Shown here piece after piece: positions 48,011 through 59,216 of a stretch of DNA of 64,000 bases; the stretch's first letter is position 1; every line of letters begins with the position of its first letter. Made by a program: the position numbers and the translations under genes. The notes beneath the pieces were generated by a model that saw only the letters and a list, made by a program, of their open reading frames with translations, searched no databases and was not told the DNA's origin. Origin of the DNA: Mastacembelus armatus (lineage: Eukaryota; Chordata; Actinopteri; Synbranchiformes; Mastacembelidae). The stretch is from NCBI RefSeq assembly GCF_900324485.2, contig NC_046649.1, forward strand, positions 23,992,867 to 24,056,866, given 5' to 3'.

Positions 48011-48464
48011 GGAGCCAGACTTCAAACAGGAGCAGTAGTAGGTGGCTGCATGAGAGGGTTTAACTTTCTGAATCTGCAGCTCACAGCCGTTCTGTTTATT
48101 CACAGCTGCGAAATCATCTTTCTGAGGATGGTTGTAGCCTTTAGCTATGTCACCAGAATACCTGTCAATACGTAGAATCACTGTGAATGTTTCTGTCTCT
48201 TTCTTCTGGTACCAGAAAACATAACTACTGCTACACTGGTCAGTTCCTGCACAGCTGAATGAGACAGTTTGACCAGCTCTCCTGGTCAGAGATAACTGGT
48301 CCTGGATCAGCTCTGCTGCCATGACAACCAGCGCTGTAGAGAAGCAGACAGATGAAGGTCAGTGTGACAGTGTTTGTTCCAGGTGGAGTTTGTTGGCTCC
48401 TGATTGGCTGGAAACACTCACCTGAACACAGACAGCACAGAGCAGCAGCTGGGAGAAAAAGCAT
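48011..48464 (-). CDS. TRGV: T-cell receptor gamma variable gene V7
   Basis: Leader exon 48464-48422 and V exon 48333-48011, 122 residues, intact. CDR1 reads GTDQCSSSYVF, CDR2 RIDRYSGDIAKG, and CDR3 starts CSCLKSGS with Leu in place of Trp. FR3 has DDFAAVNK where the others have DDFSAV. It has no J or C of its own; the next J downstream is J4, past V6, about 6.3 kb away. RSS and splice sites are consensus-like, so it should still be able to recombine. Confidence 0.9.
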
Positions 48465-50367
48465 TTTGTGCAGTGGTGTTTCCTCTGGTGAACCTGGGGA
48501 GAAGTGGCACTTTGATGCAGCTGAGGCCAAACAAGGACGAGCTGTGAGATCAGACGAGGACCACGTGGTCTCTAGCGGGTCCTCAGAACTCCCATCAGCC
48601 CCTGGGGCCCACAGATGAGGCTGCAGCTGCTGACTGGCAGCTCAGCTCTCAGTGGTGTGGTTTTCTGTTGAGTCTGAGGTTTTAAAGGAGAAAGAAAAAT
48701 GACAAACTGTTGAGTTTAACAGTGAAAATGATCATTTCATGGCAGGAAAACTAAAGAATTAAAAGTCCATTATTTCCACGTCTTTTCTAAATGATTCTTT
48801 CCCACATACTTTTCTGTTTCATTGAACTTGTTCAGGGAAAAGTTTCTGCATCTTGATTTGAATCTGATGGAAAATAAAAAATCTGGGTCACGAAGATGCA
48901 GAAACACAAAAGACATTCATGTTCCCACAGACACATTGAGGTTGGTGGTGAGTTTAGTAACACACACTGTGTCACACACTGATCTAGAGAAGTTAACCTG
49001 AACTGTCCAACCAGGACAGATATCGAAGCATAATCATTTCTGAAGTCTGTGAAAAAAGCATCACTCACCTGCAGGATTGTTGATATTGTTGTTGTTACTG
49101 TGTGTAGTTATTTATTGCTGTTTATTAAAGTGTCAGCATGTGTTCAAAGTGCCTGGTCTCAGATCGAGTTTTGTACTTGTTCCCCCACTCCTACTGAACC
49201 TAGAACTGGGCCTGTAGTTCAGTCAGTGTATGTTGCGCGGTACGAGTGGGGTGCCAGTCAGCATAGGTGTTAGATCCAGGTCTGGGAAGAGATCCCCCAG
49301 GACGCCATCAGCCACAGTGAAAATGCTCATTTCATGTTGAACTGCTGTGATGAAAATAAACACCTCTGTAAAGTTGTGTTGGGGCTGAGCAGGGGCCACA
49401 GCTGCCTTTGCTCTGGGGCCCTAACAGGAGACTGTGGCCCTCCTGTCAGTCATTTGTGTCCTTAGTCATTTTCTAAATTAAACTCAATCGTATCATGTTT
49501 AACATCTGCTAAAGTTTTATTTTCAGTATAAATGATGTTTTTCTTTACAGCAGTCATTTCTAAGCAGCTTGTAAATAACGTCCTAGTATATATATAAATT
49601 TAAACAGACTTTCAGTTTCTAGTAAATCACTCATACTGTATATGTGACTTAATATACATTTGAAATATGGTGTAAATTAATTGATACCTTTCCATGGTGT
49701 TTTATTCATGTGTGTAAACAACAGTGTCGTCAGTGTAGAGTTTGACATCAACACTGACACAGTTGTAAAATATGGTAAATGTGCTAAATAACAAACACAA
49801 CATGGATCCTTCTGACAACACCCACATCTACTGGACCATATATCACAGATTCATGTTCTCAATAATTTTTTTGTTCTTTGCATTTTATTAAAAATATTTT
49901 TAGAAATATTTCTGAACAAAGTGAATTCACTGACACAGTTGAATCCATTTCTATTTTCTTCCTCTAAAATCAAACTTAAAGCCAAAACACAAATATGTTT
50001 ATTTCACACAGACACTGATTTTTCAGTTTATTGAGAATGTTACACTGAAAGAGTTTGACAAACCTGCCACTCTCTGCATAATGTATGAAAAAGAAACACA
50101 ATAACAGCAAAAATAAGACAAACAGTAAAATATTTGCCACACACCTGATAATTAAGCTTCATTTTCAGTTCAGGTCACAATTAAAAGCAGGAAAGAAGAA
50201 AAGCTTCAAAATCATTTTTGCAATGACTGTATCAAACATGTGCATATAGAGAAACATTGTCCAAAGCAACACAACATGATATAAGTGACATTTGTGAAAA
50301 GTGCTGAAAGTGATGAATGAGATGAAGGGATGAGATGTGACGGTGAGAAAAGGCGAGCAGAAAACAG

Positions 50368-51419
50368 TCAGTCAGCATGTGAGCAGCAGGTGGACGGTCC
50401 CTTGTTTCTGAGGCTCATCAGCAGAGAGAGTCCACAGCAGTACAGCAGACTCTTCACTATCAGCACTGTGTACAGCAGACAGAGCAGCTTCACCCTGCAC
50501 TCAGACTGGACAGGATCCAGAGGATCCAGAGGAACCACTGCAACAGAAAGGATTCAAACAGACACAGGTTATTATGAGTTTGATGCTGGACTCATACATT
50601 GTGTTTGTGCAGCCACTTGGGGGCAGAAGAACTCCACACCAAGTGAACAAACTCCTGTCTGCCCTTTGACTTCACACACAGTCATTAGATTCATTCTGAA
50701 TGTAGAAAGATGAATCAGTGGAGCTTTGAGATCTAGTCCCTAAAGTTGTTATAGCAGCCTCAAAGGCCCAGGTTTAGTGTCGTCTATATTAGTATATGTG
50801 TCGGTGCTTCAATGCTGAGCAGAAAGTCAACAGACTGATATGCAGCCCTAACTGCAGCACAACATTGGAGCTGTCCATGCAGAGAGGCAGCAGCTGCTCT
50901 TACAGTCAGCTTGCTGCACAGCTGGCAGGTCTGCTGGCTCTCTCTCTGGAGGACAGGAGGCTGCTGGAGCTGGAACCTCTGAAACAGAAAAGGAGTCAAA
51001 TGTTTGGAGCTGCAGTGACAAATGTCAGTCCTCTGCTGCTCTGCTCTGTTTGACAGCGTCTCCACATGAAGCTGAATCACTGCTGAACACAGTCACCAAG
51101 CCTTCATTACCTTGTTCTGTTTGGGCCTCCACTCTGCCCCCCTCGTGCTCCACGTAGCAGCGGTATTTATACGTGCTGTTCTCTGGCTGATGGACCAGCA
51201 GGATGGCGGCGGTGCGTCCCGACTCCCTGAGCTCCAGCTGCTCTCCCTCAGCAGAGGGCAGCTCCTCCAGCTGGCCGTTCTCCTTCTGTCTTTTCCAGGA
51301 GAACCGGACCAGAGGAGGAAACATGGCTGAGGCCAGACACAGCAGGGAGCTGTTCCCCTCCAGGTGGGCTCTGGATGCTGCTGGGTACACACTCACCACA
51401 GGCTTCACTACCTGCTCAT
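50368..51419 (-). CDS. TRGC: T-cell receptor gamma constant gene C6
   Basis: Exon 1 51419-51111, exon 2 50978-50904, exon 3 50537 to the stop at 50370-50368. Intact. It shares the extra NSS glycosylation site and LVRFSWK with C5, but the loop reads LPSAEGEQ as in C2. It is the first C gene downstream of the twin segments J5 and J6. Candidate polyadenylation signal at 50032-50027. The region 48465-50026 holds the V7 promoter (RUNX core, E-boxes) and flank without other genes. Confidence 0.88.
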
Positions 51420-51644
51420 CTGAAGTTTGACAGCAGCAACAACAGCAAAGACAAAGATGGCAGCAATATTTCAACTCTGTCCATTTCTATTTAACATCTA
51501 AATATCAGAAGATGAGAATATATGTATCAGCACAATATTATATCAATATATCTGCAATAGTTTAAATCACATATTTGACTGTTTTTAAAATCCACTGACA
51601 GTCAGAAGATTAACAGCATGAACAGATATTTCCTGATATAAATA

Positions 51645-52040
51645 CAGTCGACCCCGTGAAGTCGCGGTTCAGAGTTCACTGTCTCCGTCGTTCATGGATT
51701 TTTCCTTAGAACCTAACTAACAGTTGTTTGCAGAAACCACAAATATCCTCCAGTTTTTTATGGCTTTTTTCATGGCAACATATAATTTTTTATGGATTTT
51801 AGAGCAAAATTATTAAGAACAATGTAATTTACTAATTTCCGTCACTGACTTTTTTACTAATAATGTATTAAAGCTGAGTTTGAAAATAAATTAAAGTGTT
51901 TTGGGAGCATGTCTGGGGACATATTTAGGGTTTTGACATTTATAGGCTTTTTTTTTTTTGACCACATCCAAAATTCACAGTTTTTCACAATTCTCAGATG
52001 CTTTAGGAATGTAACCCCTGTGAATTTCGAGGGTTTACTG
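51645..52040. mobile_element. Tigger/pogo-like MITE in the J5-C6 intron
   Basis: Same element and site as at 3878, with both ends present. A TA run follows near 52426-52441. Confidence 0.6.
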
Positions 52041-53441
52041 TCGTATTAAAGAATTTATTCCTAACAAAAATACAAACACATTTTTCTACAATAGATTTGG
52101 TTTGACTAAACTAGTGTCAACATGTTTTTATATTTTCTTTTCTACACAGCTTTAATTTCTCTGTATAAACCTCAGTTACAAAATGTTTTATATTTACACT
52201 AAATTCCATTTTGTACTAAATATAATAAAATCTCAACTTCATGTTTTTTACCATCATTAAAATCTGAATAAACTCTACATTATAGTAAAGTCATGGTGTA
52301 GTTCAATAAATGTTAGAAAGTCTGTATTGGACAGTTATAACTGGAAAACATATGTAATTAAGAAAATACATATATTTTGTCTGCAAGTTGTTTGGATATT
52401 GAACCTGCTGCTTTGTTCAGGCAGGTATATATATATATATAGTTTTTTATACTGTGATTTCCTTTGCATTTTATTTAATCCTTTATTTTTGTAGTTTTAT
52501 CCTTTTTGCTCTGCACTTCAGGAAACAGTCGTTAGAGTTAAAGCTCAATACAATTAAATTTTGTCTTGATTTAAAATATTTTTCCTCATTATTAAAATAT
52601 TTTCCACATTTTCACTCTTCCATAAATTGAGGTTCATTCATCAGATATACATGATTAACGTTTTATAAAATATTTAAATTGTAAAACAGAATCATATATA
52701 TGAGTGTTATACTGTATAACTAATACACAATGTATTATATACACATTACGTTCATTAATAATATTAATTACTAAACCTTTTAATGTTCATCACACAGATA
52801 TGTGTGTTATTATACACAATACTGATTTTTCCTGTAGATTTTTTTTTCTTACTAAATCAATATTTACAACAATGTAAAATATTTATAATATAATAAAATT
52901 TGTAAATTTTTTAAAGACGTTAATTCCAAGACTATATTGAAGTATAATTTTCTTCATAGTAAAATAACATTTAAATACTGTAAAGACAGAGTGAATGTGA
53001 AGAATCCGGCTCATCACTGAAATTCACTTTGATTAATTCCAGATTTTGTTCAAAAAGTCAACTGAGCAGGAAAATCCTCCACAATCATTCATGTGGAATT
53101 TCATTTCTTTCAGGAGAGAGAAGAGAGAAAATAAAAACAGTGTGAGCCTTCATTAAACAGCAGCTGATGAGAATCCACAGCCCAGTTCCAATAGAAAACT
53201 TTCTGGACTCTTAAAACTCTTTGAGCTCCTGCAGAAATCAAGAATTCCTTCTGGTGTGCACTGACATTTAAACATCTGTTCACATGTTGTTGAACTTTGT
53301 CATTTAAGAACGGCTGCAGAAGGAACTCTGGACTAATGATGGAAAACTAACATGGAAAGTCTGAAGCAGCAGAAACTGACTTTAAACACATTTTACACTT
53401 CACAATAAAACAACTGAAGGGAAAGAAAAGTTTGTTCTTAC

Positions 53442-53482
53442 CTGTTACAACCAGTTTAGTCCCAGAGCCAAAGATCCAGTCC
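53442..53482 (-). CDS. TRGJ: T-cell receptor gamma joining segment J5
   Basis: A 41-base J reading DWIFGSGTKLVVT, the shortest type in the window because the 5' part is missing compared with J1 to J4. GTAAG donor at 53441. It is in phase with C6 and identical to J6. Confidence 0.9.
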
Positions 53483-53510
53483 CACAGTGAGAGAGAGTGC
53501 AACAAAAACC
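53483..53510 (-). promoter_or_regulatory. J5 recombination signal (12-type)
   Basis: Nonamer GGTTTTTGT (53510-53502), 12-base spacer and heptamer CACTGTG (53489-53483). Confidence 0.92.
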
Positions 53511-54882
53511 TGGTGCAGCTGAATGTGTCAGTTGAGGTGAACCAGTCCAGATTATGAACCAGTTTCATGTTTCAGCTCCATCATGTGTTTCTCTAATGTT
53601 CAGATCAACACGACTGTCTCTGCTTTTCTTCTCTTTATTGTCCAGACTGAAACATCTCAACAACTATTTCAGCTGCTTCACACGTTCATGTTCCCCTCAG
53701 GATGAACCGTAATAACTTTGCTGATCCTCTGACTTTTCATCCAGCGCCACCATCAGGTCGACATTTGAATGTGTCCAACACTTTGGTTTATCAACAAATA
53801 CCTGCAGCACCAGTGACATTCACATCACCTTTTGTTGTTACGTGTTTTTAGGAGAAATGTGCATGTTAGCAAGTGTTAGCATGCTAACACACTAAACTAA
53901 GAACTCATTGAAAACGACACTGACATTTGTATTGATGCTAATTATTTAAAATCCAGCTCCACATAAACCTCATCAACAGAAACATGAAATAAATGTGTCG
54001 TGTTGTTGATGGTGAATATTACAGATTTGATCCTTTGGTGAATCTCACTGTCATTGACTTCAGGTCAAACAAGGACTGAGCAGCAATAAAATAAGGGAAC
54101 TGAGGGAACTAGCCAAGTTGTTTCTGTGACCAAACCAAACTTTGCCATAGGACTGTAAAATCATAAAACACTAATTTAATATGATTGACTAATATGACAC
54201 TGCAAAACAAAGATGGCCGCCCTGACAGCTCCCAGAAGTGAAGTCGTAAGTCGATGGCCCCCTGGTGGCTGGTTGCAGTCACTGTCTGTCCTGACCGCTG
54301 TCTGTTTTACCTTTGTCGTTAGTGTATTGATTAGGTTCAGCTGTGTCTTGTTAGTGTGTCTTGTATAGTATTTCAGTCTCAATCATTCTGCCTTTAGTTG
54401 TTGGTTCAGTGTGTTGTGTTTTGCTTTTCCACCTGTACGTGGATCTTCCCTCCATCCTGGACTTTATTGTCTTCAGTCCTGGTCAGTGTTTCCTTCACTG
54501 GACTTTAATAAATTCAGCGTCCCCAGACTGTCTTGTCTCGTCTCCTGGGTTCTTTGTCTTTGCTTGGGTCCTCACCTGGTGGTTTCCTGACAGCTCCTCA
54601 CTGATTTCTTTTTACCTGGTGTTTTTAATAGTCTGGCCTTTGTGTGACTTGTATCGCTGGAAAGCACTTTACAAATAATCGAGCGTCCCTCAAAGAACAG
54701 GCTATGAATGTTCTCTCAGTTTGACAACTTTATTGGTCAACATTTCTCAGGCTAGAGCCAAAAACCCCAAACAAAACAGGGGTATTCCAGAAAGCAGGTT
54801 CAGTGCAGACTCAGAATAGTTGAACCCTGAGTTGAGGGAAACTCTGATTATTTAAACTCAGTCAGTTACCACAGTCACTTCC

Positions 54883-55134
54883 TATGACGGACACCAAGGG
54901 AAACGGGAACAAGGTACATGATTTTCAGGAATTTATTCTCGTACTCACAACATACATGTGAAACCAGGAACGGTGTGTCCAAGGGAGTGCCACAGAGATC
55001 GGACAGAGAGTAGGGTTTGGGGAAGTCCATATATACAGGAGGAGGAGTGCGGACGAGGTGCAGGTGAGTAACTAGGGGACAGGTGAGACTGATTGAGATG
55101 ATTGCCAGGGGAAAAGCCTGGCAGAACTGTAACA
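54883..55134 (-). repeat. LTR of the proline-rich element
   Basis: 252 bases, TG at its minus-strand start, with TATATA and AATAAA motifs. It appears identical to the solo LTR at 60589-60840. Confidence 0.75.
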
Positions 55135-55239
55135 GTACCCCCCTCTCCACGGCCAACTCCTGGGGGCCGAACCCCCCTCCCGAGGACGGGGGACCGCGGA
55201 GAGAGGAAGCTGGCGACCGGGACCAGAGGGGCCTAGAGA

Positions 55240-56150
55240 CCAAAGACAGAGGAAACTGGAAACAGAGGAGACGGGAAACTGGGAACTGGGGACAGAGGGA
55301 ACTGGAGACTGGAGACTGGGAACTAGGGACAGAGGAAACTGGAGACTGGGAACTGGGGATAGAGGAAACTGGAGACTGGGATCTGGGAACTGAGGACAGA
55401 GGAGACAGGAGACTGGGAACCGGGGAAAGAGAAGACTGGAGACCGGGAACAGGGAACTGTGGACGGAGGAGACTGGAGCCTGAGAACTGGGAACTGGAGA
55501 CTGAGGAAACTGGAGACCGGGGCCTGGGAACTGGGAACAAAGGAGACGGGATACTGGTAACTGGGGACGGAGGAGACTGGAGGTTGGGAACTGAGAACTG
55601 GGGACGGAGGATACTGGAGACAAGGAACTGAGAACAGAGGAGACTGGAAACTGGGAACAGAAGAGACTGGAGACTGGGAACAGGGAACTGGGGACAGAGG
55701 AGACTTGAAGACTGGGAACAGAGGAGATTGGAGACGGAACTGGGGACCGAGGAAACTGGAGACCAGAACCTGGATAGAGGAGGCTGGAGACTGGGAATTG
55801 GGAACTGGGGGCTGCGGAGACTGGAGACTGGGAACTGGGGACAGAGGAAACTGGAGACTGGGAACAGGGAACTGGGGACAGAGGAAACTGGAGACTGGGA
55901 ACTGGGAACTAGGGGCAGCGGAGACTGGAGACTGGGAACTGGGGACAGAGGAGACTGGAGACTGGGAACTGGGGACAGAGGAGACTGGAGACTGGGAACT
56001 GGGGACAGAGGAGACTGGAGACTGGGAACTGGGGACAGAGGAGACTGGAGACTGGGAACTGGGGACAGAGGAGACTGGAGACCGGGACCTGGGAACTTGG
56101 GACAGAGGAGACGGGATACTGGTAACTGGGGACGGAGGAGACTGGAGACA
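55240..56150. repeat. Minisatellite, 30-base unit
   Basis: Degenerate array on a 30-base unit containing GGAACTGGGGACAGAGGAGA, most regular at 55920-56090. On the minus strand it encodes repeats of [10 protein letters not shown]. Confidence 0.85.
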
Positions 56151-56170
56151 ATGGATAGGTAGCAGCCATG

Positions 56171-56360
56171 GTGGCGGTGGTTCCGGAGACCGCGGCAACG
56201 GCGGTGGCAGCTGCAGAGGCGGAGGTTCCGGGGACCGCGGCAACGGCGGTGGCAGCTGCAGAGGCGGAGGTTCCGGGGACCGCGGCAACGGCGGTGGCAG
56301 CTGCAGAGGCGGCGGTTCCGGGGACCGCGGCAGCGGCGGTGGCAGCTGCAGAGGCGGCAA
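56171..56360. repeat. Minisatellite, 45-base unit
   Basis: About four units of 45 bases with GACCGCGGCAACGGCGGTGG, coding for a 15-residue Pro/Leu-rich repeat ([14 protein letters not shown]) on the minus strand. Confidence 0.85.
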
Positions 56361-56523
56361 CTCTAGAGGCTCGGATAATGCTGGAGATAGCTCTGGTAAC
56401 ACTGGAGGCTCTGGCGACTGAAGATACTCGGGCTCGGACCGCTTCTGCTGCTGAGGCAGTTGCCGCTGCGGCGGCAGCGGTTCCGGGGACCGCGGTAGAT
56501 GCAGCTGCGGCGGAGGTGCCTCA

Positions 56524-56755
56524 GAAAACTCTGGGGACGCTGGAGGAAACTCTGGGGACGCTGGAGGAAACTCTGGGGACGCTGGAGGAAACTCTGGGGA
56601 CGCTGGAGGAAACTCTGGGGACGCTGGAGGAAACTCTGGGGACGCTGGAGGAAACTCTGGGGACGCTGGAGGAAACTCTGGGGACGCTGGAGGAAACTCT
56701 GGGGACGCTGGAGGAAACTCTGGGGACGCTGGAGGAAACTCTGGGGACGCTGGAG
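56524..56755. repeat. Minisatellite, 21-base unit
   Basis: About eleven nearly perfect 21-base units with AACTCTGGGGACGCTGGAGG, coding for PASPEFP on the minus strand. Low divergence suggests recent expansion. Confidence 0.9.
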
Positions 56756-57009
56756 GCACGGTAGCTGCTGAAGCCATGGGAGACGCTGGAGACCCTGGCG
56801 GCAGAGGAGATGCAGGGGAAGCTGGCGGCAGAGGAGATGCAGGGGAAGCTGGCGGCCGGGGAGGCTGCTGCTGAGACGGCCGTTGAGGCTGCTGCAGAGG
56901 CTCTGGAGCCAAAGGCCTGAAAGGCGGCACCAGAGGACCCGGCTGCGGCACTGACCCTGGGGGCTGCGGCTGCAGCTGAGATGGCTGTCGCGGCGGCGGC
57001 TCTGGGAGG

Positions 57010-57240
57010 TCTGGAGGCTGCTGAGGAAGCTCTGGCTCTGGCTCTGGCTGCTGAGGAAGCTCTGGCTCTGGCTCTGGCTCGGGCTGCTGAGGAAGCTCTG
57101 GCTCTGGCTCTGGCTCGGGCTGCTGAGGAAGCTCTGGCTCGGGCTGCTGAGGAAGCTCGGGCTCTGGCTCGGGCTGCTGAGGAAGCTCGGGCTGCTGAGG
57201 AAGCTCTGGCTCTGGCTCGGGCTCTGGCTCGGGCTGCTGA
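57010..57240. repeat. Compound GCTCTG/GCTGCTGAGGAA repeat
   Basis: Irregular array that encodes runs of PEPE and LPQQPE on the minus strand. Units vary but stay in multiples of three. Confidence 0.8.
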
Positions 57241-57654
57241 GGAGGCACCGGGAACAATACGGGCATGATAGGGTCCGGAAGAGTATTGGGAAGGACCGAA
57301 TCCAAGAAGGGCTGCTCGGGGAACCGAGACGGACCCAGCATCTCTGGGAACAGAAGCGAGTCCGAGAGCTCTGGGAACAGAGGCGGGACGGCAGCCCAGG
57401 TAGTAGAGGCGGCGGTCTCTTCGGGGTGACTGGAGACTGAGGGGCTGAGGGCGCCGGTGGCGGAGAGACTGAAGGGGCTCCTCGCACGATAGGGACGCCT
57501 CGTAAATGACAACGAGGCGCCGGAATAGGCCGGCAAGGAGCCTCGGCGCATGTGTCTAAGGTGCGGCGCCTAGGGATTGGGACTGGCAGCAGTGGCAGCA
57601 GAACTGGAGACGAATATGACGACTGACGCTGTGGCGGCTCGGGGCCCTCAGGGG

Positions 57655-57800
57655 TCGGCTGCTCGGGGGTCGGCTGCTCGGGGGTCGGCTGCTCGGGGGT
57701 CGGCTGCTCGGGGGTCGGCTGCTCGGGGGTCGGCTGCTCGGGAGACGGCTGCTCGGGAGACGGCTGCTCGGGAGACGGCTGCTCGGGAATCGGCTGCTCG
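57655..57800. repeat. Minisatellite, 15-base unit
   Basis: About ten units of GGCTGCTCGGGGGTC or variants, coding for PEQPT or PEQPS on the minus strand. Confidence 0.9.
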
Positions 57801-58260
57801 GGAATCGGCGCTGGAGGCGGTGACCGGCGAGAAGGTACTGGGGAGGCAGAGGATCGAGATACTGACCACTGAAATAAGATGAGGGACTCACACACCTTCC
57901 AAACCTCCTCCACAGGGGCATTCTGTAGACAGCACTTCTCGGTCACCACCAACACCTTGGCCAGGTGGCAGTATGCCCGTCCCATCACCGTCCTCGAGAG
58001 CCGGCAGGCTGAGTCGGCTACATTCGTAGCCAGGTGCAGGCACTGCTCGTAGACCCCCTGATAACTCCGGGCTTCCCGAACACCCCCCGACAGGAGCAGG
58101 AACAGGCAGGAGAGGAGTCGGTCTTGCTCCGTTGACTCGGCTGGGATAACTGGCGGTGGAGATCGAGGAGGAAGGGAGTGAGGGAAGCACCGGGGAGAAT
58201 CGGGCTGGGAAAAGCGTCCGGGGTTACTCCGTCTGTTTGTTCGGTGTTGGTCCGATCTTC

Positions 58261-58385
58261 TATGACGGACACCAAGGGAAACGGGAACAAGGTACATGAT
58301 TTTCAGGAATTTATTCTCGTACTCACAACATACATATGAAACAAGGAACCAGGAACGGTGTGTCCAAGGGAGTGCCACGGAGATC
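58261..58385 (-). repeat. Partial LTR at the duplication junction
   Basis: Matches the first half of the 252-base LTR (54883 on) with a few differences and ends at the junction with the second J block. Confidence 0.8.
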
Positions 58386-59147
58386 ATATATATGATCATA
58401 TATATGAGTGTTATACTGTATAACTAATACACAATGTATTATATACACATTACGTTCATTAATAATATTAATTACTAAACCTTTTAATGTTCATCACACA
58501 GATATGCGTGTTATTATACACAATACTGATTTTTCCTGTAGATTATTTTTTCTTACTAAATCAATATTTACAACAATGTAAAATATTTATAATATAATAA
58601 AATTTGTAAATTTTTTAAAGACGTTAATTCCAAGACTATATTGAAGTATAATTTTCTTCATAGTAAAATAACATTTAAATACTGTAAAGACTGAGAGTGA
58701 ATGTGAAGAATCCGGCTCATCACTGAAATTCACTTTGATTAATTCCAGATTTTGTTCAAAAAGTCAACTGAGCAGGAAAATCCTCCACAATCATTCATGT
58801 GGAATTTCATTTCTTTCAGGAGAGAGAAGAGAGAAAATAAAAACAGTGTGAGCCTTCATTAAACAGCAGCTGATGAGAATCCACAGCCCAGTTCCAATAG
58901 AAAACTTTCTGGACTCTTAAAACTCTTTGAGCTCCTGCAGAAATCAAGAATTCCTTCTGGTGTGCACTGACATTTAAACATCTGTTCACATGTTGTTGAA
59001 CTTTGTCATTTAAGAACGGCTGCAGAAGGAACTCTGGACTAATGATGGAAAACTAACATGGAAAGTCTGAAGCAGCAGAAACTGACTTTAAACACATTTT
59101 ACACTTCACAATAAAACAACTGAAGGGAAAGAAAAGTTTGTTCTTAC

Positions 59148-59188
59148 CTGTTACAACCAGTTTAGTCCCAGAGCCAAAGATCCAGTCC
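59148..59188 (-). CDS. TRGJ: T-cell receptor gamma joining segment J6 (twin of J5)
   Basis: A 41-base J identical to J5, DWIFGSGTKLVVT, with a GTAAG donor at 59147. A V8-J6 joint would have J5 downstream in its intron to C6, as in loci with J clusters. The rearranged protein would be the same as with J5. Confidence 0.9.
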
Positions 59189-59216
59189 CACAGTGAGAGA
59201 GAGTGCAACAAAAACC
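59189..59216 (-). promoter_or_regulatory. J6 recombination signal (12-type)
   Basis: Nonamer GGTTTTTGT (59216-59208), 12-base spacer and heptamer CACTGTG (59195-59189). Confidence 0.92.

Larger units (their letters stand above)
52690..55134. repeat. Tandem duplication, copy 1 (J5 block)
   Basis: This block, from the AT-rich intron through J5 and the spacer to the end of an LTR, is repeated at 58394-60840 with only about four small differences noticed before the LTR. The J donors lie 5706 bases apart. It is the youngest large event visible in the locus. Confidence 0.85.
54883..58385 (-). mobile_element. Non-autonomous LTR element with proline-rich internal region
   Basis: Fossil LTR retroelement on the minus strand, probably Ty3/gypsy-related. 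One LTR of 252 bases is at 54883-55134; a partial second LTR is at 58261-58385. Next to the complete LTR is a polypurine tract (GGAGAGGGGGG), as expected before a 3' LTR. The LTR has a TATATA box and an AATAAA, and the solo copy at 60589 is flanked by a 5-bp target duplication (CTTCC). The internal 3.1 kb has no recognisable protease, RT or integrase. It has two long overlapping open frames, mostly Pro, Ser, Gln and Glu in tandem repeats, preceded by a non-repetitive part with VYEQCLHLATNVADSA that I do not recognise. The LTR copies are nearly identical, so it is young. It is broken, with one LTR incomplete. Confidence 0.7.

Noticed and set aside
55083-56764. Plus-strand coding frames in the minisatellite region
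   Set aside because: Repeats with units in multiples of three open several frames at once. The LTR orientation and polypurine tract put the element on the minus strand.
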